Assembly (NCBI GenBank): GCA_003439945.1
Contig: QVRM01001034.1
Span: 58,279-122,278 of the forward strand
Length of the DNA: 64,000 nt
Origin: Dermanyssus gallinae
Lineage: Eukaryota > Arthropoda > Arachnida > Mesostigmata > Dermanyssidae
Direction: 5' to 3'
Position 1 is the first letter of the stretch; each line of letters opens with the position of its first letter. The position numbers were made by a program, and so were the translations under genes. Positions 56,262-64,000 of the stretch are shown one piece after another. Below the pieces are notes generated by a model that was not told the DNA's origin, did not search any database, and saw only the letters and a program-made list of their open reading frames with translations.

Positions 56262-57483
56262 GGCCCATTCACCTAGAAGTTGATCCTATACAGAAGGGAT
56301 AAAAAAAATACGTATAGGCTAGTTATAACGCTATGGCTTTAGTTGATACCACAGGCGTATAAAATCAGTGCGTCGTCGGCATGCAATGGTGTTTTGGCGT
56401 GACGCTCTTTTTGCCAGGCGAAGCTTATGGGACGACCGCCGCCTTCGGAAATTTCACGAGCCGTCTGCGAACGAACCGGACGATAGTGTGGCGTAACTTC
56501 TCTGCGTCTGCGGGGAATAGACGTTGGCTGGCGGAAGTATTCATCTGCCGTTGCAGTTTCGCCATCCCAGTCGAACTTGTCAGGTAGCCTTTTCCTCAAC
56601 CCGAGCAGCTCGCCATAGCTCTCTGCAAGCGAATGTAAGCGGGGCATCGGTTAAATAACGACGGCAGTTGCACGATAGCCATACATCGCAACTACTCGTC
56701 AAAACGACCACAACTTGTGACGATTCTCATGTGTCGTGTCTTAAGCTTAGCATATTAACAACTTTATAAAACTCTAAGTTGACGATGTCAACTGTGCGGC
56801 GAAACACTCAACGTATTTTTACGCGCGTGTTTTACTTGTAAGAACAACACACAGTTAACGATCTCACCTATCTACGAGGTGGGGAACACAGCATCTCGTG
56901 AACTATTAGCGTTGAAAACATATGTGTACTCAGATGTACTACACGTGTGCATTTAGACATACATGTCAATCGAATAATATATCTATTGATGAACAACACA
57001 TGGTTGTATATATATATATATATATATATTCGGTGGGAAACACACTCAGGAATAATAGCGATCAACTTGTGAGTGTGAGTCTTATTTAACACATTTTGAA
57101 GTACGTCCGAAAATTTGCCGTAGCAAAACAAAGCCAAAAATTGTGAATGGTAGCTCAGATAAGCTGCATCCTGTTTTACCCTGTTATCACGTGAATAAGG
57201 GCATTTTTATTCTATTACAAAACGCAATATGTGAAAAGGTACATATTGATATATGCACATAAATGCCAGTATCAAAATGTATGCAAATCACGGATCAGTC
57301 GGATCCGATTCGACCCACCTCTGAGTGGGTCAGCCAGTCAATTAGCGGAGAAAAAAGATAAATACCGCTGAGCTCGTATTTGATGTCGTCCGGAGCGTCG
57401 ATATCGGTGTCCTCATTGCCAAACGGTACGCGGACACCCGCCGAGAGGCCCCGAACGCCGCTGATTGCTTCCGGAACAGCCAT
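52930..57483 (-). CDS. single-pass membrane protein gene, family not recognised
   Basis: Exons on the minus strand: 57483-57366, 56622-about 56345, probably 55812-55759, and 53271-52930. Exon 1 joins exon 2 cleanly in phase 1 (G+AG, giving ELSESYGELLG). Exon 3 joins exon 4 in phase 0. The end of exon 2 is unsettled: the best donor (CTGTG|GTATCA, phase 1) needs a secondary acceptor in exon 3 (GCAGCAAG|ACTTG) to stay open. The protein has a soluble N-terminal part rich in Arg and acidic residues (RLPDKFDWDGE, IPRRRREVTP) and a single membrane segment, YVIWFGLGMTFACALLALII, near the C-terminus with about 20 residues after it. That suggests a tail-anchored or type I topology; no signal peptide is seen at the N-terminus. 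Confidence 0.5.
53313..53392. repeat. (TA)n microsatellite, 80 bp
   Basis: The longest uninterrupted TA run in the window, 42 bases upstream (on the minus strand) of the last exon of the small membrane-protein gene. Confidence 0.95.
53393..54985. other. intron, nothing recognised
   Basis: AT-rich intron DNA of the small membrane-protein gene. Confidence 0.35.
54990..55110 (+). pseudogene. LINE reverse transcriptase fragment (YVDD)
   Basis: The plus strand reads EVYFVAYVDDLTLITTYRDD, matching the catalytic (Y/F).DD box of non-LTR reverse transcriptases (AYADDI.L). Flanking frames are broken. Confidence 0.5.
55262..55390 (-). repeat. poly-A-tailed LINE-like 3' end, minus copy
   Basis: Oligo-T at 55267-55275, then GGGAATGCATGATACG, TTAGTGTGGAACTCACAAAC and CCCGGATTCC, matching 13650-13790. 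Confidence 0.55.
55642..55683. repeat. (TA)n microsatellite
   Basis: Pure TA run 76 bases downstream (on the minus strand) of candidate exon 3. Confidence 0.95.
55759..55812 (-). CDS. small membrane-protein gene, candidate exon 3
   Basis: A 54-base stretch between TTTCAACAG and a good donor, GTAAGT. In phase 0 it reads VTTQQDLSAPPSKIRASI and joins exon 4 in frame; the other two frames contain stops. Confidence 0.4.
56198..56254. repeat. (TA)n microsatellite, 57 bp
   Basis: Pure TA run about 90 bases past the end of exon 2, within the intron whose joining is unresolved. Confidence 0.95.
56345..56622 (-). CDS. small membrane-protein gene, exon 2
   Basis: Strong acceptor, ACATTCGCTTGCAG|AG. 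Reads ESYGELLGLRKRLPDKFDWD to DALILYAC. If not spliced it ends at TAA just after ACGIN (56341-56339). The left boundary given is the GTATCA donor and is uncertain. Confidence 0.5.
57007..57029. repeat. (TA)n microsatellite
   Basis: Pure TA run in the first intron of the small membrane-protein gene. Confidence 0.9.
57366..57483 (-). CDS. small membrane-protein gene, exon 1
   Basis: ATG 57483-57481 in TTGATGAATGGCTG. Encodes MAVPEAISGVRGLSAGVR to DDIKYELS plus one base. Donor CTCAGCG|GTATTT. Confidence 0.5.
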
Positions 57484-57587
57484 TCATCAATCAGCAAGGC
57501 GACTTTTAACGTGCGATCCACCGACGACGATGACGACACAATACACTCTCGACCACTCAGTCTGTCAACTCCTGTAAACAGGTTTGA

Positions 57588-57735
57588 CATATCCACAGGT
57601 GTCTATCTCACAGATCCACAGGTTTCTATCTCACATATCGACAGGTGCCTATCTCACATATCCACAGGCGTATATCTCACATATCTGCTGGTACACATTC
57701 CGCATATCTGCTGATGCAGATCCCACATATGTATG
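57588..57735. repeat. 23-bp minisatellite, about six units
   Basis: Unit close to CATATCCACAGGTGTCTATC plus TCA. The first four units are well kept and the last two drift (CTGCTGGTACAC, CTGCTGATGCAG). It starts 105 bases upstream of the ATG of the small membrane-protein gene, in its likely promoter or 5' UTR. Confidence 0.85.
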
Positions 57736-58069
57736 TGCTGTGTTGATGGTGGCGCGGCAAAAGCTGGCACGAGCCGCGCCCGATCGCGATTCGAGCATGT
57801 CGCCGTCGGAACTAGGCCGAGAAAGAAGTAGGCGACGGAACGGGACCGTCGTCGTGTAGCCACGATGTGACCTCCTCGGCCCGGGCTGGTTCTTCCGCTT
57901 ACCGCCTCAAGCCGCTTACCGTTCTAGTCTGTCACACTCTCCATTTCTATCTCTCGAAATTTTATTCTCTCCCTCTCTCACTTTGTGTGTCTTTGTCTTG
58001 GGAGCCCGCTTTCTCCGTTTCGTGTTGCAGTCGCGGGTCCCCTAGCAGTGGGAGCGGTTTCCGCAAAAC

Positions 58070-58125
<56 letters not shown>

Positions 58126-58788
58126 CAAACTGACTAAACTGGAAGAAGCTCCTTGAGATCACAGCGGACCCAAGATCGACCGCATTGCTCGGACAGAGGG
58201 TGTGATTAAAACTACAGATATACTACTTATATACTAGTAGGTATCAAATATAAAAGCATTGCATTTGACGTCCCGTCCAGGTGCTTCATCTGGATCTAAG
58301 CACGACGTTTTCTGCACCCACTCCTCACTTTTTACTACTAGGTTTCTTTTGTTCGTCATCGGTAATGTTCAAATGCCGCCCGGTTAATTGTGTGTTTTAT
58401 AGAGCACTACCAGCAAGAAATATTAAACGTGGACATCCAATATCTGCAGATAAATAAAATGAGCTACCGCGTTGCTGGTACAGTTTTTTCATTGCTTAAT
58501 TTTGTTCGACTTTAGCAACGTTCCCGGGCGTGACTTAGCGCTATAAATGCACGATGTACGCCGGGCCTCGTCGTATGGGGCTCACAAACCCACTGAAATG
58601 CAATAGTTCTCTTTGCCTTCTATTCCATCTCTTTGTCCCTTGCCTTGTAGATCTCTACTTTGTGCGGCGGCCCTGTTCGCTTCCGAGACAGTCTACGAAT
58701 TTTCTTCTATAGACCAGGACTCGTGGTCCTTGTGAAGCGTCTATATAAAGGCTTGGCATGTGAGGGGGCTTCCAAGTATTAGGTTTTG
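57736..58788. other. intergenic with (TTA)n
   Basis: Holds a pure (TTA)n run at about 58069-58124 and a weak minus-strand match to the LINE-like 3' end at 58511-58620 (GGGGCTCACAAACCCACT). No gene supported. Confidence 0.45.
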
Positions 58789-58789
58789 A

Positions 58790-59280
58790 GAGCGGCGCAG
58801 TATTGAAAAAGGTACAGCGTTTGTAACAGTTCCTCAGGTCGTCAGCTTCTTTCGAGTTGCATATACGACATAGGGAAGAGTCAGCTTTGCCAGTGCGATG
58901 TAGGTATTGCTGAAAGCAACGGGCGTGGCCCCTTAATAGTTGCGCAAGTGAGCATGTGAGTGAGCCCTGTTGAAGGCTCTACCATAGTTAAAGATCAGGG
59001 AGTACAGATTTCGTCCAGTCTCCAGGGCGGTCCGGCTTGATTGTTTCCCATTCTTGTTTCCAATTGTTTAAAATATCTATTTTGCTGATTACTAGTCCTT
59101 CCCTTCCGGGGCTGATTGAGGGACAAGACAGTATTTTCATTCTTGGGACCCAATCTTGCGGAATGTGTCTGGAGAACACCTGTATGGCTACCTTGGACGC
59201 CTTGCGACTTGCTCTTGCGATATTGAGCGTCACAGGTCGTTGCGTTTCGTTCCCATAGGAGCGCGTCCCCATAGGGGTGC
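58790..59280 (-). pseudogene. R1-type LINE C-terminal fragment
   Basis: The minus strand reads LNNWKQEWETIKPDRPGDW then TKSVLPDL (family W...W......WT..LIPD). Then, after a frame change, RGHARCFQQYLHRTGKADSS and LCRICNSKEADDLRNCYKRC, a Cys-His finger of the type that closes R1/I-group LINE ORF2 proteins. Frame breaks show it is dead. Confidence 0.65.
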
Positions 59281-59430
59281 ATGACTATCGACTACTCATG
59301 CTAGGAGACGGCACCGAGAGTCTGTCGCTCCTCTAATCCGCAGGAGAATTCCTGGCTAGCTCTACTAAAAAGAACAATAACAATATAATGTGAACCATTA
59401 CACCAGTGCTAGGTGGAGACATCGTCGAGC

Positions 59431-59616
59431 CCGGTGGCGTGGTGGGTGCATTCCGTCTGCGCCTCGCGACCGGAGAAGACACATAGCAGGTGCGCGGGTT
59501 CGAGCCCCACCGTTGCACTTACTTGTATTTATGGGGGTCCGTCTATGAAGCATTGCGAAAAGCAGTTTCGTGGACGTTAAATCTTGGCTGAGGTTCAGCC
59601 CGAAAAGTATTACTAT
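59431..59616 (+). repeat. tRNA-derived SINE family S1, copy 2
   Basis: Best-kept copy: A-box-like GGTGGCGTGGTGG, B box GGGTTCGAGCCCC (about 59497-59509), then the S1 body (CGTTGCA, CATTGCGAAAAGCAG, CGTGGACGTTAAATCTTGGC, TGAGGTTCAGCCCGAAAA). Confidence 0.7.
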
Positions 59617-59922
59617 AGGTGGCGACATCAATAGAAATAACAAACGCAAAGACAACTACAGAGTACACAACTATAACATTTAAGCACTGCAGGCATAGAT
59701 TACAGTGCAGTAATCTATGTACTCGCAACATCTAGCATGAGATGACGCTACTAGACGTTTAAAAAGGCGCCGCACCATTCGGTTTATTCGACAGAGTGTT
59801 TTTCGAAGGCCCAAATAAACAGCAGGAGAAGAAGAAGTGAAAAAGGAAAGAGAGGAGAAGTTAATACATCCAGACTTCGGCAGTTTTTTAAGTGTGACCT
59901 CGGTCACAGAGAAATACATATT

Positions 59923-60035
59923 TGCAAGGGTTTGATTCCCGCCGTTGCACGTTTAGGTCCGTCTTACGAAGCACTGCGAAAGCAATTTCGTGGACGTTAA
60001 ATGTTGGCTGAGATTTAGTCCGAAAAAGTTTAGGC
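59923..60035 (+). repeat. tRNA-derived SINE family S1, copy 3 (5' truncated)
   Basis: Starts at the B box (GGGTTTGATTCCC, 59928-59940) and keeps the body: CGTTGCACGT, CACTGCGAAAGCAATTTCG, TGGACGTTAAATGTTGGCTG. Confidence 0.65.
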
Positions 60036-60052
60036 TTTCGGCGAGCCTGCGA

Positions 60053-60055
<3 letters not shown>

Positions 60056-60089
<34 letters not shown>
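60056..60089. repeat. (TA)n microsatellite
   Basis: Pure TA run about 20 bases past the end of the truncated SINE. Confidence 0.95.
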
Positions 60090-60091
<2 letters not shown>

Positions 60092-61319
60092 GTTCTCTAC
60101 ATTAATATCATTATTATCATCATATTTACTGTTTTAACCTGCCCAATTTCATAATGCCTGTCTCACTCTGGGCGAAAGGTCAGAACAAGCCATCATCACA
60201 GAAGCGGCACGGCAGACACAATCAACCAACGAAGTGCCAGCGAGGGCTCTATGCTTAATGCTGACCCCAGCGGCTGGGCATAGCGCAGTGTTTGCGTTGC
60301 CTTTCTGTTGTCTAGCCCGGTGTCCTGCCTATGTCCTGCACTGCACAGTATAACTACCATGATCGTCGACACCATCATCACATGCAGCAGCATCATAATC
60401 ATCATCAGCCGAGTTTATAGGTTAGCGCGCGTACCTATGTATGTCTGTGATCGCCCTGTCATCCCTACATTTCGTAGGCAGGCTCGGTTTTTTGTGTGCA
60501 TATGCATAGCCTACACGGTCTAGCGCACCCTGCATTTTGCCTGCGAGAGCTGTGAGAGATTCGGGTGGAAGGGTAAATCATTACTGAACCAGGACATCAG
60601 TAGCAACAGCAGCAGCGGCACCAGCCAGAGCAGCCGGCAAACTGCCAACCAACCACACAGGCCTACATCACCACAGCATTGCAGGACACACGAACACAGG
60701 ACGGCGCGGGAAGTGCGTCATATCGACGTGAACAAAGGTCGAGGCCGGTTCTCGCGTTGTTACATCTCTGCGTTTTGTTCTTCTCCTCTCCAGACGGCTA
60801 GCCGTGCTGCTTTTGCTGTGTCGCCACTGTCGCTACAGTTGCCAAGTGCCCGAGCCCTGTGGGTGGACGCCCCGGACCGAAACGCTCAAGACGACGAAAT
60901 GCCTGCCACAGCGGTTGCGTGTGTTGTGAGTAGTTGTACTACGAAGTGCCATTGTCTACATTATTATTATTATTGTGAGGTGTGAATGTGTATCCTCGTT
61001 ATTTCATGGTTACCGTCTAGCTATTCTAACCCATCGCACCTAATATCGACGCGGCATTTCCTCTGCATTGGACGGTGCGGTTCTGCAGAAGACTGTCGCA
61101 TCCCAAATTAGGCATCTGCCTTTATTTCACGGTGGGATGGTGACACCGTCAGGCCTTTTATCATCATGGAGCTATAGTCTGAATTCCAGAATGCTGGGTA
61201 ATCCCGCCCTCCGGAGAGATCTTTGAATTACTGCGTTTATTTCGATGTGCCTAGGAACCCGGCCTTGGCTCTTGATGCAGCTCAATTGGTAGAGTTATTA
61301 TTATAATTGTTATTAGTGT
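60090..61319. other. intergenic, no gene supported
   Basis: A plus-strand frame at 60713-60985 sits in moderately GC-rich DNA preceded by CAG/CAC-rich sequence, but has no family match or splice support. Confidence 0.35.
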
Positions 61320-61975
61320 TTACTTCTTACAATTGTGTAGAACGAACGTTTTCACTGTTAGCGGTTCATTTCGGCATGTCAGCCCATGGAGCCTTGATAG
61401 AAGCCGCGTTCCTTCTATAAAAGAAAGCCAGTGACTGCATTTCTTCAGAAATATTGCTTCGCGCCGGTCGGCCTTAATATCCTCCGTGCGTTTTACAATA
61501 TCCCTTAAAAGCTTCACAGTGCCGACACTTATAGAACCCAGTGTTTCCAATGCAATGGGCATGGAGTGGTAGCTGCTTGATAACTCGAGAGACTTTCTTC
61601 GTTTATTGGAATCTGCTTGTTCTGCAACCTATCCACAGTCGATAGAGGTGAGAAAAAAATTATGATAGCGCTGCCGTGTAGTTACATCCCAGACAAGGCC
61701 TTTGCCATGTGACCACAGAGGTATGGTAACCTCATCAGGTCGTAACTCATTGCTTCCGCTCAGACATTTGGGTTCGAGTGTGGATCGTATTCATGCTTTT
61801 TTCAGTGCCCTTCTCTCTATTCTTCGCGTGCCTTGTTGGCCTGCCGGGACTGTTTAGGCAGCTTAAGGAGTGTAGCCCATCAGAATCGACAAGTCCACCA
61901 CACAAAATGCATAGGAACGGCTCACAGACGGGGGTGCCTAACCTAACTGCCGACACCATGCGGAAGGAGTTCTGA
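61320..61975 (-). pseudogene. LINE ORF2 C-terminal fragment
   Basis: On the minus strand, VRLGTPVCEPFLC, then VDSDGLHSLSCLNSPGRPTR and H match the common tail (RLG.PVCEPH.C.CGA.VD..GLHGLSC..S.GR..RH) of many animal LINE ORF2 proteins. Further on (61562-61320), MPIALETLGSISVGTVKLL matches the next block (VPIA.ETLGPI...). The order is right and the frames are broken. Confidence 0.65.
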
Positions 61976-62059
61976 TTGAGCATGGCGCCAAGTTGATGGG
62001 AGGACAGGCCTTAAAGCCGTTCCCCGCTATATATATATATATATATATATATACTAAAA

Positions 62060-62720
62060 GAGAGAAATACTTACACTCCCGCCGCCCGCGATTTAATACG
62101 CGCGAGCCTTTGACGGGAGTGCCCGCCAGCCCGAATAGACAGGCCAGCAGCTCCCCCACCCTCTCCCCTATCGAGGTTCGGAATGGGGGTACCACACTAC
62201 TCCACCGTACCGATTAGACGCGTTCACCTCGCGATTCCGCGTTACACACCAGAATATTGCACCGTCCCCCTTTTACAGGGGAGTTAGACCCACTCCAGCG
62301 CAGGGGTTCCCCGTGATTACGGGGCCAGAAGGTCCTCCCGACCGGTGGTCTGCTTTCGTGTGGCCATTTCCCACTCATTTTGCCTATTAAGCCAAGGCAG
62401 CAGGCGTCCCGGTCGGTACCACCGGGTGTCACCCGGGGCATTAACCGTCCGGCCCGGGGGTCCTCGTGCAGAACGGTCCCCCCGTATTGGCAATAGCCTT
62501 GGCAGCCCTCGAATGGGCCACGACAGGATGACAATATAAATTCGTTGACACCCAGTTTCTATCGTATGCCTTGCCCCCCGGTTAGATGTTAAAACACGGT
62601 TACTATTGGGAGTTGTACCGTCTGACTAACTTACAAGGGGGCCCCGTGAAGGTCCCCGCAGCGCGCGGAAGTCGCGCACCAGCAGACCAAGGCCGGTAAG
62701 AGAGTCTTAGTTACTCCCGC
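62060..62720. repeat. GC-rich repeat including family R, copy 3
   Basis: GC-rich DNA just upstream (on the minus strand) of the LINE fragment at 61320-61975. From 62388 (TTAAGCCAAGGCAGCAG) to 62720 (AGTCTTAGTTACTCCCG) it matches repeat family R (2925-3235 and 19426-19770). It may be a LINE 5' or 3' untranslated region. Confidence 0.5.
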
Positions 62721-62776
62721 AACGTACTGTTCTCTTATATATATATATATATATATATATAAGAGAACAGTACGTT
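62721..62776. repeat. 56-bp perfect palindrome with TA core
   Basis: AACGTACTGTTCTCTT, then a 24-base alternating AT core, then AAGAGAACAGTACGTT. The two arms are exact reverse complements. The left arm starts right at the end of repeat R. Confidence 0.9.
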
Positions 62777-63279
62777 TAATAGGTGTATAACATATATAGA
62801 TGTTTACTTGTTGTGACAGCTTGCGGGCCCTATTGCCGTAAAGATAATGTTTTTAGAGTGCGAAACGTGTTTCTTTCTTTTTATTGCGTACCTCCTTCAA
62901 AAAGTGAAATCGCTCCCGCTGAAAATATGTTTGGCGTTTAGACCACGTGAATGATTTTCGAAAGTATTCTGGAGCGTTATATAGTTGTGTTCACCGAGTC
63001 ACCTGTAACCATATTTCAACTAATGAACCGTGGATGCCTCGAGGTCTACTTTTGATGGTAGAACCGGAGCTGTCTCTTTCCGGAATCGAAGTGGGCGATG
63101 CCTATAATATCGGTTCAACTGTACCGTGCGCAGCTCTCGTTGCCGTTAACTATGGTAGACGCTTCTGACCAGAATGTTCATTTAGTTATGCTCTTATGTG
63201 AATGCCTGTGCCATGCGGTGCCCAATGGCGGAAAAGTAGTGAGATGTCTGTGCGTATAGGTTCAACTTGTTCAAGTTTC
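62777..63279. other. intergenic, no gene supported
   Basis: A plus-strand frame at 62947-63168 has no recognised features. Confidence 0.3.
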
Positions 63280-63314
63280 ACTTTGTAAATTGGTATTCCC
63301 CCAATTTACAAAGT
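63280..63314. repeat. perfect hairpin, 14-bp arms, 7-base loop
   Basis: ACTTTGTAAATTGG, loop TATTCCC, CCAATTTACAAAGT. Confidence 0.9.
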
Positions 63315-63571
63315 CTGCGAAATATGATGCACACGTTAACGCCTTGACGACAGTGGCATGTCCAGCTGTAAGACCCATCCCGAGTTTTCGAGTTTAGCGG
63401 TATCTGCACAAATGTGACTTGCTTCTCTAACGTTGAAAGCCGCTCGGCCTTTGGTTCACTGTTTTTATACGCTAGCAAGCTCTACCATATTTACCATCTT
63501 GCGAGAACACCAATGGAGAAACACTGCGACGTTTAATTTTTTTCTAGCCTGTCTTCGGCGTCGGCTTTGCG

Positions 63572-63671
63572 CACAATGACCCTATCAACCATGGGGTCAT
63601 TGTGGCTATAGGGTTGGTTATAGGGCGATTCACCCCTATAACAGCAGGGGTCAATCGCCCCTGCTGTTATA
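63572..63671. repeat. hairpin cluster
   Basis: Three successive inverted repeats: CACAATGACCC/GGGTCATTGTG (63572-63604, 11-bp arms); TTATAGGG/CCCTATAA (63618-63641); TATAACAGCAGGGG/CCCCTGCTGTTATA (63637-63671, 14-bp arms, 7-base loop). GGGCGATT/AATCGCCC (63623-63630 with 63653-63660) gives a competing pairing. Confidence 0.9.
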
Positions 63672-63749
63672 GTTCTGCTTTGTGCGCTCTTCAGGACTAG
63701 AAGAAAGACGCAAGTAAACGCGCCAGCGGAAAATAATTTGCACAACCGA

Positions 63750-63760
<11 letters not shown>

Positions 63761-63786
<26 letters not shown>
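63761..63786. repeat. (CA)n-(TA)n array left of foldback copy 2
   Basis: CA units (63751-63760) then TA units ending exactly at the element start. Confidence 0.9.
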
Positions 63787-63857
63787 GGGCTACAAAAAAG
63801 TTTCTTCGGTTTTGTCCGTAAAGAATCATTATAAAATCCGAAAAAAATGTTTAGCCT

Positions 63858-63858
<1 letters not shown>
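63787..63858. mobile_element. foldback element (MITE-like), copy 2
   Basis: GGGCTACAAAAAAG...CGGTTTTGTCCGTA then AGAATCATTA and AAATCCGAAAAAAATG to TTAGCCTC. Same order as 40316-40391, with a more decayed right arm. TA arrays touch both sides (63761-63786, 63861-63912). Confidence 0.7.

Positions 63859-63860
<2 letters not shown>

Positions 63861-63912
<52 letters not shown>
63861..63912. repeat. (TA)n array right of foldback copy 2
   Basis: Pure TA run, 52 bases. Confidence 0.95.
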
Positions 63913-63918
<6 letters not shown>

Positions 63919-64000
63919 CTTTTTTTTTTCTGGGAGGTTTTGGTAATGCATGATGCACATGCGCCACTAGCAGCCTGCGTGACTAGTGTGAGACTCGCAA
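63913..64000 (-). repeat. poly-A-tailed LINE-like 3' end, cut by window edge
   Basis: Oligo-T, then GGTAATGCATGATGCACATG to GTGAGACTCGCAA at the last base; nearly identical to 13660-13735. It continues beyond the window. Confidence 0.6.

Noticed and set aside
57588..57735. CRISPR-like array
   Set aside because: Units are head-to-tail 23-mers without spacers, and the genome is eukaryotic.
57867..58162. Poly-Leu and poly-Asn frames
   Set aside because: Translations of the (TTA)n microsatellite.
60713..60985. Protein-coding exon in GC-rich plus-strand DNA
   Set aside because: No family match, no acceptor or donor in phase, and CAG/TTA simple sequence on both sides.

Overview
This is a eukaryotic, AT-rich and repeat-dense window. 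Genes are split by GT-AG introns, about forty (TA)n arrays are scattered through it, and mariner, Ty3/gypsy, LINE and SINE-like elements are all present. This points to an animal and probably an arthropod. A mite or other chelicerate would fit the TA-rich, mariner-rich setting, but that is inference; nothing here fixes the species.

Genes. (1) Positions 1-1269 (+) hold the 3' part of an AMP-forming acyl-CoA synthetase (4-coumarate-CoA ligase/luciferase-like), open at the left edge and broken by three single-base frame shifts. (2) Positions 9390-23722 (-) hold a four-exon gene, assembled here from splice signals and matching phases, for a multi-pass membrane protein of about 664 residues. I do not recognise its family. 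Its GC-rich last exon carries two single-base frame breaks. (3) Positions 38462-47768 (-) hold a complete SSRP1 gene, the HMG-box subunit of the FACT histone chaperone: 11 coding exons, 756 residues, all phases consistent. A non-coding first exon probably lies near 48984. (4) Positions 52930-57483 (-) hold a gene for a small protein with one C-terminal membrane segment, in at least three and probably four exons. The join between the second and third exons is unresolved.

Mobile DNA fills much of the rest. An inverted Ty3/gypsy composite lies at 29804-34483: a pol half on the minus strand and a gag half on the plus strand, each with its own outward-facing 3' LTR, and the whole flanked by ATAT. 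A full-length but dead mariner (46254-47541) sits inside a (TA)n array in the first coding intron of SSRP1. Three other mariner remnants lie at about 4.6, 5.2 and 24.5 kb. LINE reverse-transcriptase or tail fragments are at about 12.1-12.7, 18.6-19.4, 36.2-36.6, 55.0, 58.8-59.3 and 61.3-62.0 kb. Poly-A-tailed 3' ends of one LINE-like family recur at least four times. Three tRNA-derived SINE-like families are visible.

The least explained parts are a 72-76 bp foldback element found twice, each time wedged between (TA)n arrays; a 56-bp perfect palindrome with a TA core at 62721-62776; and a cluster of perfect short hairpins at 63280-63671. Stretches not listed below are AT-rich intron or intergenic DNA in which I see nothing I can support.
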